Below, in pieces: positions 16,747 through 24,828 of a stretch of DNA of 64,000 nucleotides. The DNA is from Allobosea robiniae (lineage in GTDB: Bacteria > Pseudomonadota > Alphaproteobacteria > Rhizobiales > Beijerinckiaceae): the NCBI RefSeq assembly GCF_900102525.1, contig NZ_FNBZ01000003.1, forward strand, positions 248,001-312,000, given 5' to 3'. Under the pieces are notes generated by a model. It worked only from the letters and a program-made list of their open reading frames with translations, was not told the origin of the DNA and did no database searches. Positions within the stretch are counted from its first letter, which is position 1. Every line of letters begins with the position of its first letter. The translations under genes were made by a program, and so were the position numbers.

Positions 16747-17215
16747 GCCCTTCCCCTACTCGAGCGCGAAAGCCTTCCACCTTGATGCAGGCTCCCAGCG
16801 GGAGGGTCTCGACACCAATGGTGGTGCGGCTATGCCGGCCGAACGCGCCCATGACTTCCACTATCATATCGGATGCACCACTCATCGCAGTCCCGGGCGC
16901 GACGAAGTCCGGATCGGCGTTGACGAAGTCGCCCGACGAACGCATGTCGCGATCCGGTCGGGCAACCCCAGCACCAGCCTTCCATGGGCGAGGGGCAGCA
17001 GCCGGCAGAGGCGCGTAGCAGCATACCCGTCTGCTTCCGTAATTTTACTCCCTGGATTGTCTCTATGGCTTCGGGGAGCTTCCCGTCCGGGACCACGCAG
17101 AGCTGCCCGGAGCCGTACAGCAACGTTGCGATGACACTGTCAGATGCATAATTTCCTTTTAATTCAAAAGTATCCTGTGCCTTGATGCAGCCCGATCAAA
17201 CGAATTTCGATGCGA
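16733..17215 (-). pseudogene. RidA-family protein, frameshifted remnant
   Basis: Leftward translation gives four consecutive pieces of one RidA-like protein in different frames. RIEIRLIGLHQG (17214-17179) is followed by KGNYASDSVIATLLYGSGQL and VVPDGKLPEAIETIQGVK (17159-17043). Then come ITEADGYAATRLCRLL and LPDRIATCVRR (17043-16933), and GDFVNADPDFVAPGTAMSG plus GRHSRTTIGVETLPLGAC up to the stop (16933-16733). The order and spacing match the RidA subgroup of about 150 residues, including SGQL and SRTTIGVETLPLG. At least three frame changes and one in-frame TGA separate the pieces, so no functional product is expected. It once formed an operon with the RpiR regulator and the M81 peptidase. 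A single sequencing error would not explain several shifts. Confidence 0.75.
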
Positions 17216-17363
17216 GAGACGCTGATCAAAACGCCCGTCTCCACGCCATGGTCGTCATGGTGGCGGCCCATCATCTGACGGCCTCAGCCCTTCCTACACC
17301 GGTTCCGGACGCGTTGACGAGACCATTTCCGTAATTTATCTACATCGCGCTCGGCGAGCGCCG

Positions 17364-18428
17364 ATGCCCTTGCAGGACGCCGCGATGCTCGTACCTTGCC
17401 CGTCTGCTGTTTCGATCGATCCGGTATCCGGCCGCCCGCGCCTCGCCATGGCTCGCCTGCCGACGCCTTTCGAACCGGCGCCCCGGCTGGCCAAGCATCT
17501 CGGCGTCGCCTCCGTTCACATCAAGCGCGAGGACATGGCCGGCTATGCGCTCGGCGGCAACAAGCTTCGTCAGCTCGACTTCATCCTCGCCGAGGCGATC
17601 GCAGCCGGAGCCGACATGCTGATTGCGACGGCCGGCAGCCAGTCCAACTTCTGCCGGTCGCTGGCCGGGGCAGCCGCCAAGCTGGGCCTCGGTTGCCACC
17701 TGCATGTGCGCGCCAAAATGGGCACGGAGCTTGTTGGCAATCTGCTCCTGGACGACATCTTCGGGGCGGAGGTCACCTTCACCCAGGAGACCGACCCATG
17801 GCACCCCGCCATCAAGGATGAAATCGAGGCGATCGCCGATCGTTACCGCAAGCAGGACCGGTCGCCCTTCGTCGTGCAGCTTACGGGCGTGAGTGCCAAT
17901 GTCGGTGTCGCAGGCTGGATGTCGGGTGCCGCTGAGCTCCGCGAGGATTTCAAGGCGATCGGGCGGATCCCCGACAGCGTCGTCGCGGTTTGCGGTTCCG
18001 GGCTGACGGCCGCCGGGCTGGCGCTCGGCTTCAAGCATCTCGGCGTTCCAACCAGGGTCATGGGCGTCAGCGCCCAGCAACCGGAGGCGCGACTGCGCAA
18101 GTGGATCGTCGAGACCGCCAACATTGCCGCCGCGTGGATGGGCATCGAGACGCGTCTCTCGGGGCAGGATTTCGACATCGTCGACGGAGAGATCGGCCCA
18201 GGCTACGGCATTCCCTCCGACGCGAGTGTCGCCGCAGTCAGGACCGCTGGCCGGCTCGAAGGGCTGGTGCTCGATCCCGTCTATACAGGCAAAGGCATGG
18301 CCGCCCTGATCGGTGCAGCTGAGAAGGGTCTGCTCGGCAAGGCGTCCTCCATCGCCTTCCTGCACTCCGGTGGCACGCCGGGGCTGTTCACGCACGCATC
18401 CGCCTTTGAACGGGCGGCCCACCAATGA
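17364..18428 (+). CDS. PLP-dependent D-cysteine desulfhydrase / ACC deaminase family protein
   Basis: A 354-residue fold-type II PLP enzyme. The Schiff-base lysine lies in YALGGNKLRQLDF (Lys67), the phosphate/substrate loop in TAGSQSNFCRSLAG, and the glycine-rich C-terminal loop in FLHSGGTPGLF. Relatives degrade D-cysteine, 1-aminocyclopropane-1-carboxylate or other D-amino acids to 2-oxo acids and ammonia. The downstream ATG overlaps its stop by 4 bases, coupling it to an aspartoacylase-like hydrolase. This suggests a two-step pathway in which an acyl- or amide-blocked amino acid is first hydrolysed. The substrate is not determined by sequence. An ATG seven codons downstream is an alternative start. 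Confidence 0.85.
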   Translation: MPLQDAAMLVPCPSAVSIDPVSGRPRLAMARLPTPFEPAPRLAKHLGVASVHIKREDMAGYALGGNKLRQLDFILAEAIAAGADMLIATAGSQSNFCRSLAGAAAKLGLGCHLHVRAKMGTELVGNLLLDDIFGAEVTFTQETDPWHPAIKDEIEAIADRYRKQDRSPFVVQLTGVSANVGVAGWMSGAAELREDFKAIGRIPDSVVAVCGSGLTAAGLALGFKHLGVPTRVMGVSAQQPEARLRKWIVETANIAAAWMGIETRLSGQDFDIVDGEIGPGYGIPSDASVAAVRTAGRLEGLVLDPVYTGKGMAALIGAAEKGLLGKASSIAFLHSGGTPGLFTHASAFERAAHQ

Positions 18429-19459
18429 AACGCGGCGTCTCGGGAGCAGGCGGCCCCGCCCGGCTGGAGGTCGAACTCGATCGGCCGGGGCGCCACGTCG
18501 GCGCCCTCTTCGTTCCGCACTCGCACGACCGCTCCGCCTATGGTCGTATCACGCTTCCGGTGATCGTGGTCAAAGGCGGCGACGGGCCGACATTGCTGTG
18601 TACCGCCGGGCTGCATGGCGACGAATACGAAGGACAGTTTGCGCTGTCGCGTCTGGCCCGGACACTCGATCCGGATCGGCTGCGCGGGCGTGTCATCTTG
18701 CTGCCGGTGGCCAATCCCGCCGCATCGGCGGCGGCCACGCGCACGTCCCCCATCGACCGCGTCAATCTGGCTCGCTGTTTTCCGGGCCGGCCGGACGGCC
18801 TGCCTACGGAACAGATCGCGGATGGCATCTTCCGGCTGCTGCTGCACTTGGCAGATTGCGTGGTCGACCTGCATAGCGGCGGTGGGACGCTCGACTATCT
18901 GCCATGCGCTTTTGGGCGCCTGCCCGCGGACAGTGCCCTGGCAAGGCGTGTGCTGGATCTCATGCTGGCCTTCGGCGCGCCCCATGCGATGGTGATGCGT
19001 CACCCCGAAGCCAGCGCGACGCTGGTCTCCGCGGCGCTGGAGCAAGGCATCCCCGCCATGGCGACGGAGCTGGGCGGCGGCGGATGCGTAACCCCCCGGA
19101 CCGTCGAGATTGCGCGGGTCGGCATCGAGAACGTTCTCGCTCATCTCGGCATGATCGATGCTGTCGCAACACCGTGCGCGAAGGCACGCCTGCTGGCCAT
19201 CGAGCCGCGAGGGTTCCTGCGTGCGCCGGGGCGTGGGGCCTTCGAGCCTGTCCATGCTTTGGGCGAGACGGTGCGAACTGGCGAAACGGCCGGGTGGCTG
19301 TGGGATTTCGAGCGCGCCGACCGCGCGCCCGAGCCGTTGCTGATACCGGACGATGGCGTGGTCGTATGCCGCCGCGTGCCGCCTATGTGCTCCGCCGCCG
19401 ACGTGCTTCTTCATCTTGGCCGGGATACGACCCGCGCCGACCTGCTCGGCGTTGCCTAA
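18425..19459 (+). CDS. Succinylglutamate desuccinylase/aspartoacylase family zinc hydrolase
   Basis: A 344-residue zinc carboxypeptidase-like protein. Metal ligands are expected at His64 and Glu67 in AGLHGDEYEG and at the His of VVDLHSGGG. TELGGGGCVTPRTVEIA matches the conserved C-terminal catalytic region. Family members remove acyl groups from N-acyl amino acids or related amides (AstE, aspartoacylase, DoeB). Here it is translationally coupled (ATGA) to a D-cysteine-desulfhydrase-like PLP enzyme. DoeB-like members take part in ectoine breakdown, but the other ectoine genes are absent, so that assignment is not made. A strong hairpin terminator follows. Confidence 0.85.
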   Translation: MKRGVSGAGGPARLEVELDRPGRHVGALFVPHSHDRSAYGRITLPVIVVKGGDGPTLLCTAGLHGDEYEGQFALSRLARTLDPDRLRGRVILLPVANPAASAAATRTSPIDRVNLARCFPGRPDGLPTEQIADGIFRLLLHLADCVVDLHSGGGTLDYLPCAFGRLPADSALARRVLDLMLAFGAPHAMVMRHPEASATLVSAALEQGIPAMATELGGGGCVTPRTVEIARVGIENVLAHLGMIDAVATPCAKARLLAIEPRGFLRAPGRGAFEPVHALGETVRTGETAGWLWDFERADRAPEPLLIPDDGVVVCRRVPPMCSAADVLLHLGRDTTRADLLGVA

Positions 19460-19466
19460 GTGGGAG

Positions 19467-19494
19467 GGAAGGGGAGGCCTTGGCCTCCCCTTCC
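19467..19494. terminator. Bidirectional terminator hairpin between convergent genes
   Basis: Perfect 13-base arms GGAAGGGGAGGCC and GGCCTCCCCTTCC are separated by TT. They lie between the convergent stop codons at 19459 and 19498. There is no T-tract, so it may act as an mRNA end or need Rho, but position and strength support a terminator for both genes. Confidence 0.75.
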
Positions 19495-19497
19495 GCT

Positions 19498-20781
19498 TCA
19501 TTTCAGAAGTGTCTGTACGCGAACGGTCAGATCATCCATCGCCCGCTGCGGCGTCTTCATGCCCAGTACCGCAGCTTCGGCTTCTTCCTTGAAGAAGTCG
19601 GCGGCGCGTGCCGCTTCGTTGAAGGCAGGCAGCGGCACGCGCGAAACGGCGAGGACCCGCCGCTCGTCCTGCGCATAGGGCAGCGCTTCGATGATGCGTG
19701 GGTCATCATAGGTCGAGTTGCGGACCGGCCCGTTTCCGTTGAGGGCTGCTCCCAGCGCCGCCTGTGGAGAAGACATCCACTTAACGAACTTCCAGGCCAG
19801 GTCCTTGTTTTGGGAATTCTTCGGGATCGCCATGCTCCAGAACTCGACCTTGGCAGGCGCGACATCGTACTTTCCCAGCAATGCCTTCGCGACCGGGAAG
19901 AACGTCGTCTTGATCTTGCCGGCGGCCTGCGACTTCTTGGGGTCGTTGTAGAGCCCGTTGCGGCTCATCGAGCTCATGGCCATCGCGGCGCGGCCGGTCT
20001 GCATCCAGGTGTTCGCGTCCTCCGCCTTCATGCCGGTGAGATTGCGCGGCACGGCGCCCGCCTCGAAGAGCTGCCGAATGGCGGTCAGCGCCTTTACCAT
20101 CGGCTCGGAGTTGGCGACGACCTTCATGTCGGGGGTGATGAAGTCGGCGTCCCAGGCGCGGGCAAAGGCGATCACCTCGGGATAGGCGACACCGGGCAGG
20201 ATGAAGCCCACGGCCGGCGTGCCGTCGGGCCGCTTCCTGGTGCACTTCTTGGCTATGTCGATGAATTCCTCGATCGACTTGGGCGGGCCGGAAACCCCGC
20301 ATTCGGCGAAGATTTCCTCGTTGTAGTGCAGCCCGGTCGAAGCATGGCGGAACGGCACGGCAAAAAGCTGCCCGTCGAAGGTCACCGCCTTCACAAGGCC
20401 GGGAAAGATGTCGTCGAATTTCTCGATCGGGTCGCTCTTCATGTAGGCGTCGAGCGGTTCGAACAAGGTCGTGACGCGCGGCGTCGCATAGGTGTTGAGC
20501 AGGAAGGCGACATCGATCGTCGACTGATCGAGCGAGGCTTCGCGAAACACGCGATCGTGCAGCGGCCCGGTCTCGAACGTGGCCCAATTGATGCCGACAC
20601 CGTTAGCCGCCGTGAAACCTGCCGTGACATCGCCGCCGGCGGTGCCATTGGACACATTCTGCAGGACGCGATGGGCAAACACATTCAGTTGCTTGCCCTG
20701 CGCGAACGCCTGACCCGCCGCATAAGGCACGGCATAGGCGGCCGCCGCCCCGGCGAAGAAATGCCGTCTCGTCAAACGCAT
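19498..20781 (-). CDS. ABC transporter extracellular solute-binding protein (family 1), Tat-exported, orphan
   Basis: A 427-residue binding protein. It has a twin-arginine signal (RLTRRHFFAGAAAAYAVPY) ending near AFAQ, then a sugar/polyol-class family 1 fold including GLHYNEEIFAECGVSG and RAAMAMSSMSRNGLYND. Such proteins usually bind sugars, glycerol phosphates or related compounds. No permease or ATPase gene is adjacent, which is unusual. Either they are encoded elsewhere, or the protein delivers its ligand to another importer. Three copies of the hexamer TGCGTC or its complement lie just upstream (20812-20842) as a candidate regulatory site. Confidence 0.85.
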   Translation of the reverse strand: MRLTRRHFFAGAAAAYAVPYAAGQAFAQGKQLNVFAHRVLQNVSNGTAGGDVTAGFTAANGVGINWATFETGPLHDRVFREASLDQSTIDVAFLLNTYATPRVTTLFEPLDAYMKSDPIEKFDDIFPGLVKAVTFDGQLFAVPFRHASTGLHYNEEIFAECGVSGPPKSIEEFIDIAKKCTRKRPDGTPAVGFILPGVAYPEVIAFARAWDADFITPDMKVVANSEPMVKALTAIRQLFEAGAVPRNLTGMKAEDANTWMQTGRAAMAMSSMSRNGLYNDPKKSQAAGKIKTTFFPVAKALLGKYDVAPAKVEFWSMAIPKNSQNKDLAWKFVKWMSSPQAALGAALNGNGPVRNSTYDDPRIIEALPYAQDERRVLAVSRVPLPAFNEAARAADFFKEEAEAAVLGMKTPQRAMDDLTVRVQTLLK

Positions 20782-20811
20782 TTGTCCCCTCCCTTGTTTG
20801 TTCGAATTTCG

Positions 20812-20842
20812 CTGCGTCTAGAGTCGTTGCGTCAAGACGCAG
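20812..20842. promoter_or_regulatory. TGCGTC repeats upstream of the orphan solute-binding protein gene
   Basis: TGCGTC occurs at 20813-20818 and 20828-20833, and its complement GACGCA at 20836-20841. This gives both a direct repeat spaced 15 bases and a tight inverted repeat with a 2-base centre. The site lies about 30 to 60 bases upstream of the solute-binding protein start. A repressor or activator site is plausible, but no regulator can be assigned. Confidence 0.35.
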
Positions 20843-21231
20843 GGCGCGAAACCCTCTTTCGTCCCATGTAGAATAATTACAGAATTTGGCGCAGCACAAT
20901 CGCATAGTCACGATGGCAGGTCGAATTTTTTATATTTACTACATAGGCCGCTTCTGCCTCCACCGGGGTAGGCGCTGCGCCATCCAAGAGCGGTACGCGG
21001 TAGCGAGCTTCTCGAAAGTGATGAGCAGATGGTGCCAGCATTCTGCCGTTGGAGCCATGAATGTCGACAGGAAGCTCGCACGGCGCCCACGGCGGCAGCT
21101 CGGGCTTATATGAGAGCAGCTCCGTTATATCATCGCGCTCCGCCGAATGGCGGATCATGCGCGCTAATGCGGCCGCGCTGCGCTACAAGCAGACGTTGCG
21201 CGCCCGCCAGATAATGGGCCTTGTCGAGCCC
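20843..21231. other. Intergenic stretch without recognised gene
   Basis: About 390 bases between the orphan binding-protein gene and the LacI gene. A leftward frame of 93 codons (21158-20877) is open, but it has no recognised similarity, no clear ribosome binding site, and extends into an AT-rich promoter-like tract near 20925. It is not called as a gene. Confidence 0.45.
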
Positions 21232-22266
21232 TCACCTCAAGCTGGAAACAGAGCCTCTTTCGGCAATGCGGAAACGCTCGAGCCGAACATTTTCCATCTC
21301 GGATCCATTCTCAATGGCATCAATGAGTTCGTTCGCAGCCAGGCGCCCCAGCTCCTCGAACGGGAACTGCACGGCTGAAATGGCTGGCACGTGCATCAGC
21401 GCGAGCGGGCTGTCGAGAAGCGAAATGACGGAAAGCTCGTCCGGCACCTCCAGCCCGATCGATCGCGCTCCCGCTATCATCCCTGAGGCAATCGTCGTGT
21501 TCGCGGCGCAGACCGCGGATGGCGGGGCCGCGCTGGCCACGTAGATCCGCTTGAAGACCTCTGCCGCCTCGGCCCAGCCATAGTTGCACTCGCCGATGAG
21601 CTGTTCATCAGGCACGAGCCCGCAGCGACGAAGCCCCTTCGTGAAACCCTCCAGGCGCTTCTGTCCGGCATATTGGTGCAAGGGTCCCGATATGAAGGCC
21701 AGGCGCCGATGCCCGAGCATGACAAGGTGCTCGACCACCTGTGCGGTCGCCTCGACATAGTCGACGATGATCGAACCCTGATGACCTTCGAGTTCGCGAT
21801 TCACCAGGAGATGCTTGATCGAACGGCGGCGCAACTCGTCGACCAGGCCGGGATCGCTGATGGTCGTGACGAGAACGCCGTCGACGCCCTTGCCCTCCAC
21901 GAGCCGGCGATAAAGCGCCGTGTCGGGCTGGTCCTTGTCGGCGAGCGAGATGAAGAGCGAATACCTTCGCTCGATCGCGGCCTTCTGCGCGCTGCGTATG
22001 ATCGTGCCGAAAGCCGGATTGTCGATTTCGGGCACGACGATACCAAGCGCGTAGGTTCGCTTGAGACGCAACGCGCGCGCCCGGGTGTCGGGCCGATAGC
22101 CGAGCTTCGCCGCGGCATCGAGCACGCGCTGCCGTGTTTCCTCGCGGATCGTCAGCGTGGCTTCGCCGCTCATGACCCGGGAAGCCGTCGACCTGGCCAC
22201 GCCCGCCGCAGCCGCAACATCATCAAGGCGCGGAACGAGAACACCCTTCCGAAACTGCTCCGGCAC
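21232..22266 (-). CDS. LacI-family transcriptional regulator
   Basis: A 344-residue repressor. The helix-turn-helix and hinge occupy RLDDVAAAAGVARSTASRVM followed by TRQRVLDAAAKLGYRPD, residues about 13-58. The remaining sequence is a periplasmic-binding-protein-like ligand domain starting with YALGIVVPEIDNPAF. It is divergent from the amidohydrolase/dipeptide importer/HutD operon. The 157-base gap contains a TTGACA hexamer and a perfect 16-base palindrome with a central CG (22384-22399), as expected for a LacI-family operator. The likely target is therefore that operon, and possibly its own gene. Confidence 0.9.
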   Translation of the reverse strand: MPEQFRKGVLVPRLDDVAAAAGVARSTASRVMSGEATLTIREETRQRVLDAAAKLGYRPDTRARALRLKRTYALGIVVPEIDNPAFGTIIRSAQKAAIERRYSLFISLADKDQPDTALYRRLVEGKGVDGVLVTTISDPGLVDELRRRSIKHLLVNRELEGHQGSIIVDYVEATAQVVEHLVMLGHRRLAFISGPLHQYAGQKRLEGFTKGLRRCGLVPDEQLIGECNYGWAEAAEVFKRIYVASAAPPSAVCAANTTIASGMIAGARSIGLEVPDELSVISLLDSPLALMHVPAISAVQFPFEELGRLAANELIDAIENGSEMENVRLERFRIAERGSVSSLR

Positions 22267-22352
22267 GCGTTTTCCTCGCCCGTTGCCCCTAGTCCGCTCT
22301 ATCGCAGATGCGAGACGTCAACTCAGGGTGAGCAAGCATGGAAGCCATGCGC

Positions 22353-22380
22353 TTGACAATCGGCAGGCCGGCTTCATAGG
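22353..22380 (+). promoter_or_regulatory. Predicted sigma-70-type promoter of the amidohydrolase/importer operon
   Basis: TTGACA at 22353-22358 is followed after 16 bases by CATAGG at 22375-22380, a weak -10 element. Transcription would start near 22387, inside the palindromic operator, so a bound repressor would block initiation. The -35 match is exact; the -10 match is poor. Confidence 0.4.
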
Positions 22381-22383
22381 GTT

Positions 22384-22399
22384 AGGAAATCGATTTCCT
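22384..22399. promoter_or_regulatory. LacI-type operator palindrome
   Basis: AGGAAATCGATTTCCT is a perfect 16-base palindrome with a central CG, the hallmark of LacI/PurR-family operators. It overlaps the predicted start of transcription of the operon beginning at 22424 and lies in the gap shared with the LacI gene. Confidence 0.7.
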
Positions 22400-22423
22400 T
22401 TTCACTTACCGCCGAGTTATCCC

Positions 22424-23278
22424 ATGCTTCTCGTACCTGGCGTTATGCTCCGGACCGACCCGGCCGGCGTCGCTTCACCCGTGGTTTTCGACGTGCCGAG
22501 AAGCGGAACCTGGTACCCTTGCGATTTCCGCCCGGACGCAAGCTTCCAGGATGTGCATCGCTCGGTATCGATGTACCTGCACGAGCTCTACAGCGTCGTT
22601 CCGACGGCCGGGGCGACGTTGCTCTATGCGCTATTTCCCAACGCCTATATCGACGCGAACCGCCACGAGACCGATGTCGATCCGGAGCTCCTCAGCGACG
22701 AATGGGCAGGCCCCGGGATCCTGAATCCGACGGTCAAATCCAAGCTCGGCATCGGCCTGATCCACAGCGCCGCCGGTAACAATTCTCTCTATGACGGCAA
22801 GCTTACGGCGGCGGACGTCCGCAACCGCATCGAGAACTACTTCCTGCCCTATCATGACGAGCTCGCCCGGATCATCTCCGAGCAGCGGAAGGCTTCGCCG
22901 GCCAGCTACCACATCAGTTGCCACAGCATGGCTTCCATCGGCGGCCGGTCCACGCTCGATGCAGGCTCGCCGCGATCGGACATCGATATCGGCGACCTGA
23001 ACGGCAAGAGCTGCTCCCCGGAGCTTTCCAAGCTGGTCGAGGAAACCTTCAAGCGGCACGGCTATCGCGTGACCTCCAATTTCCACTACGCCGGCGCCGA
23101 ATGCGTGACGCGTCATGGCGATCCGGAGAGCGGCCGCCACAGCCTGCAGATCGAGGTCAACCGCAAGCTGTACATGGACGAGGAAAGCCTCACCAGGAAT
23201 GCGGGCTTTTCAGAGCTTCAGAAGGCTATCGCCGACCTCGCCGGCGCATTGAAGGAATTCGCCGCTCATCGCGGCTGA
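22424..23278 (+). CDS. N-formylglutamate amidohydrolase family protein
   Basis: A 284-residue protein with the family motifs in order: FDVPRSGTWYPCDF near the N-terminus, AYIDANRHETDVD (conserved Asn-Arg), SCHSMAS with the metal-binding His, and EVNRKLYMDE near the C-terminus. The family removes formate from N-formyl-L-glutamate, the last step of one histidine-degradation route, though relatives act on other N-formyl or N-acyl amino acids. The start is set at 22424, just downstream of the operator; ATG 22445 is an alternative. Neither has a clear ribosome binding site. No hutH, hutU or hutI is nearby, so a scavenging role for formylated compounds is more likely than histidine breakdown. Confidence 0.85.
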   Translation: MLLVPGVMLRTDPAGVASPVVFDVPRSGTWYPCDFRPDASFQDVHRSVSMYLHELYSVVPTAGATLLYALFPNAYIDANRHETDVDPELLSDEWAGPGILNPTVKSKLGIGLIHSAAGNNSLYDGKLTAADVRNRIENYFLPYHDELARIISEQRKASPASYHISCHSMASIGGRSTLDAGSPRSDIDIGDLNGKSCSPELSKLVEETFKRHGYRVTSNFHYAGAECVTRHGDPESGRHSLQIEVNRKLYMDEESLTRNAGFSELQKAIADLAGALKEFAAHRG

Positions 23279-23308
23279 GACATTCCAAAAAAAGAAATGG
23301 GGACGAAC

Positions 23309-24802
23309 ATGAATAAGCTACTTGCTGCAACTCTGGCGATTCCTTGCCTGGTGTTGTCCCCATCGGCCGATGCGCAGGTCAAGGACAGCCTCGTCGCGAC
23401 GCTGAACAGCAACGTCAACAGCCTCTACCCGGGCCGCGGCACGACGGCAGAGGAGTACAATGTCGGCGTCCTCCTCTTCAACGGCCTGGTCCGCATCTCC
23501 GAGGACCTCAAGCTCGAACCGGAGCTGGCGACCTCCTGGACCGCCAATGCCGACGCGACGGAGTGGACCTTCAAGCTCCGTGACGGCGTGAAATTCCACA
23601 ATGGCAAGCCCTTCTCTGCCGAGGATGTGATCCACACCTTCGCGCTGCTTGCGGATCCGCAACTGGCCTCCCGCGCACGCTCGACCGCCGAGATGGTCAA
23701 GACGATCGAGACGCCCGATCCGCTCACGGTGAAATTCGTGCTGCATCAGCCTTACGGCTCCTGGCCGGAAATGCTGATCGAGCGCCATCTCAAGATCGTG
23801 CCCAAGGGCGTTTCGATGGACGACATGCTCGTCAAGCCGATCGGCACCGGCCCGTTCAAATTCGAGTCCTATACGCCCGGCGACAAGCTCGTCGCGGTCA
23901 AGAACGCCGACTATTGGGAGGATGGCCTGCCGAAGTTGAAGCAGGTCACGCTCCGCATCATGCCGGAGGACGCCGCCAAGATCGCGGCGCTGAACGCCGG
24001 CGACATCGACATTCTCTGGAACGTGCCGCTTGAGGCCATCAAGGAGTTGTCGGCGTCGCAGGCGATCAAGGTCGATCCCGTGCCGACCGGCACCTGGGAC
24101 GGCATCGTCATGAAGAACGACCTGAAGCCGTTCACGGATGTGCGCGTCCGGCAGGCGGTGCTGAAGTCGCTGGACAAGGCGCAACTGGTCCAGTTCGCGC
24201 TGTTCGGCCAGGGTGCGCCCACGCACACGCCGATTCCACCCAACCACCCCTTCTTCGACGCATCGCTGCCGCTGAAGCCCGACGTCGCCGGCGCCCGGAA
24301 GCTTCTTGCCGAGGCCGGATATCCCCGCGGCTTCGAGATCACGCTCAACGTGCCTGTCGGGCGGCCGACCCGCGAGCGCGCAGCCGTCGCGATCCAGCAG
24401 ATGCTGAAGCCGGCGGGCATCAATGTGAAGCTCGAGCGGGTGCCGTACAGCCGCTGGGGCGCAACCGTCGCGGGCAAGGCCCCCTTCTACATGGACGGCT
24501 ATCTGTCGCGGCCGACGATCGATACCGCCACCTATCCCTGGTACCACTCCAGTGGCTCCTGGAATAAGCAGATGTGGAACTTCAAGAGCGAACGGATCGA
24601 TGCCGTGCTCGACAAGGGCCGGCTGGCAACGTCGGAAGACGAGCGCAAGGAACAATACAAGCTGTTCCAGAAATACGCTGTCGAGGATGTGCCGGGTGCC
24701 GTGATGTACGTCATCAACTTCGCCACCGCCTATCGCAACAACCTCCAGGGCTACAGGACTCATCCGTATTCCTGGATGGATTTGCGCCGCGCTCATTTCT
24801 AA
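23309..24802 (+). CDS. Dipeptide/oligopeptide-type ABC transporter substrate-binding protein (family 5)
   Basis: A 497-residue periplasmic protein with signal peptide KLLAATLAIPCLVLSPSADAQ. Typical family 5 features follow: LEPELATSWTANADATEWTF, FRDGVKFHNGKPF-like LRDGVKFHNGKPFSAEDV, and NADYWEDGLPKL. It captures the ligand for the permeases that follow (gap 26 bases). The ATG at 23309 is preferred over 23297 because GGGGACG precedes it and the signal peptide is then compact. The neighbouring amidohydrolase suggests N-formylated or N-acylated peptides or amino acids as ligand; this is inferred. Confidence 0.88.
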   Translation: MNKLLAATLAIPCLVLSPSADAQVKDSLVATLNSNVNSLYPGRGTTAEEYNVGVLLFNGLVRISEDLKLEPELATSWTANADATEWTFKLRDGVKFHNGKPFSAEDVIHTFALLADPQLASRARSTAEMVKTIETPDPLTVKFVLHQPYGSWPEMLIERHLKIVPKGVSMDDMLVKPIGTGPFKFESYTPGDKLVAVKNADYWEDGLPKLKQVTLRIMPEDAAKIAALNAGDIDILWNVPLEAIKELSASQAIKVDPVPTGTWDGIVMKNDLKPFTDVRVRQAVLKSLDKAQLVQFALFGQGAPTHTPIPPNHPFFDASLPLKPDVAGARKLLAEAGYPRGFEITLNVPVGRPTRERAAVAIQQMLKPAGINVKLERVPYSRWGATVAGKAPFYMDGYLSRPTIDTATYPWYHSSGSWNKQMWNFKSERIDAVLDKGRLATSEDERKEQYKLFQKYAVEDVPGAVMYVINFATAYRNNLQGYRTHPYSWMDLRRAHF

Positions 24803-24828
24803 GACGCATCCCGGCGAGGTAGGTCAGC

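Noticed and set aside
20877-21158. A leftward 93-codon frame between the orphan binding protein and the LacI gene.
   Set aside because: No family resemblance or ribosome binding site; the stretch near its end is promoter-like. It may be debris, but cannot be identified.
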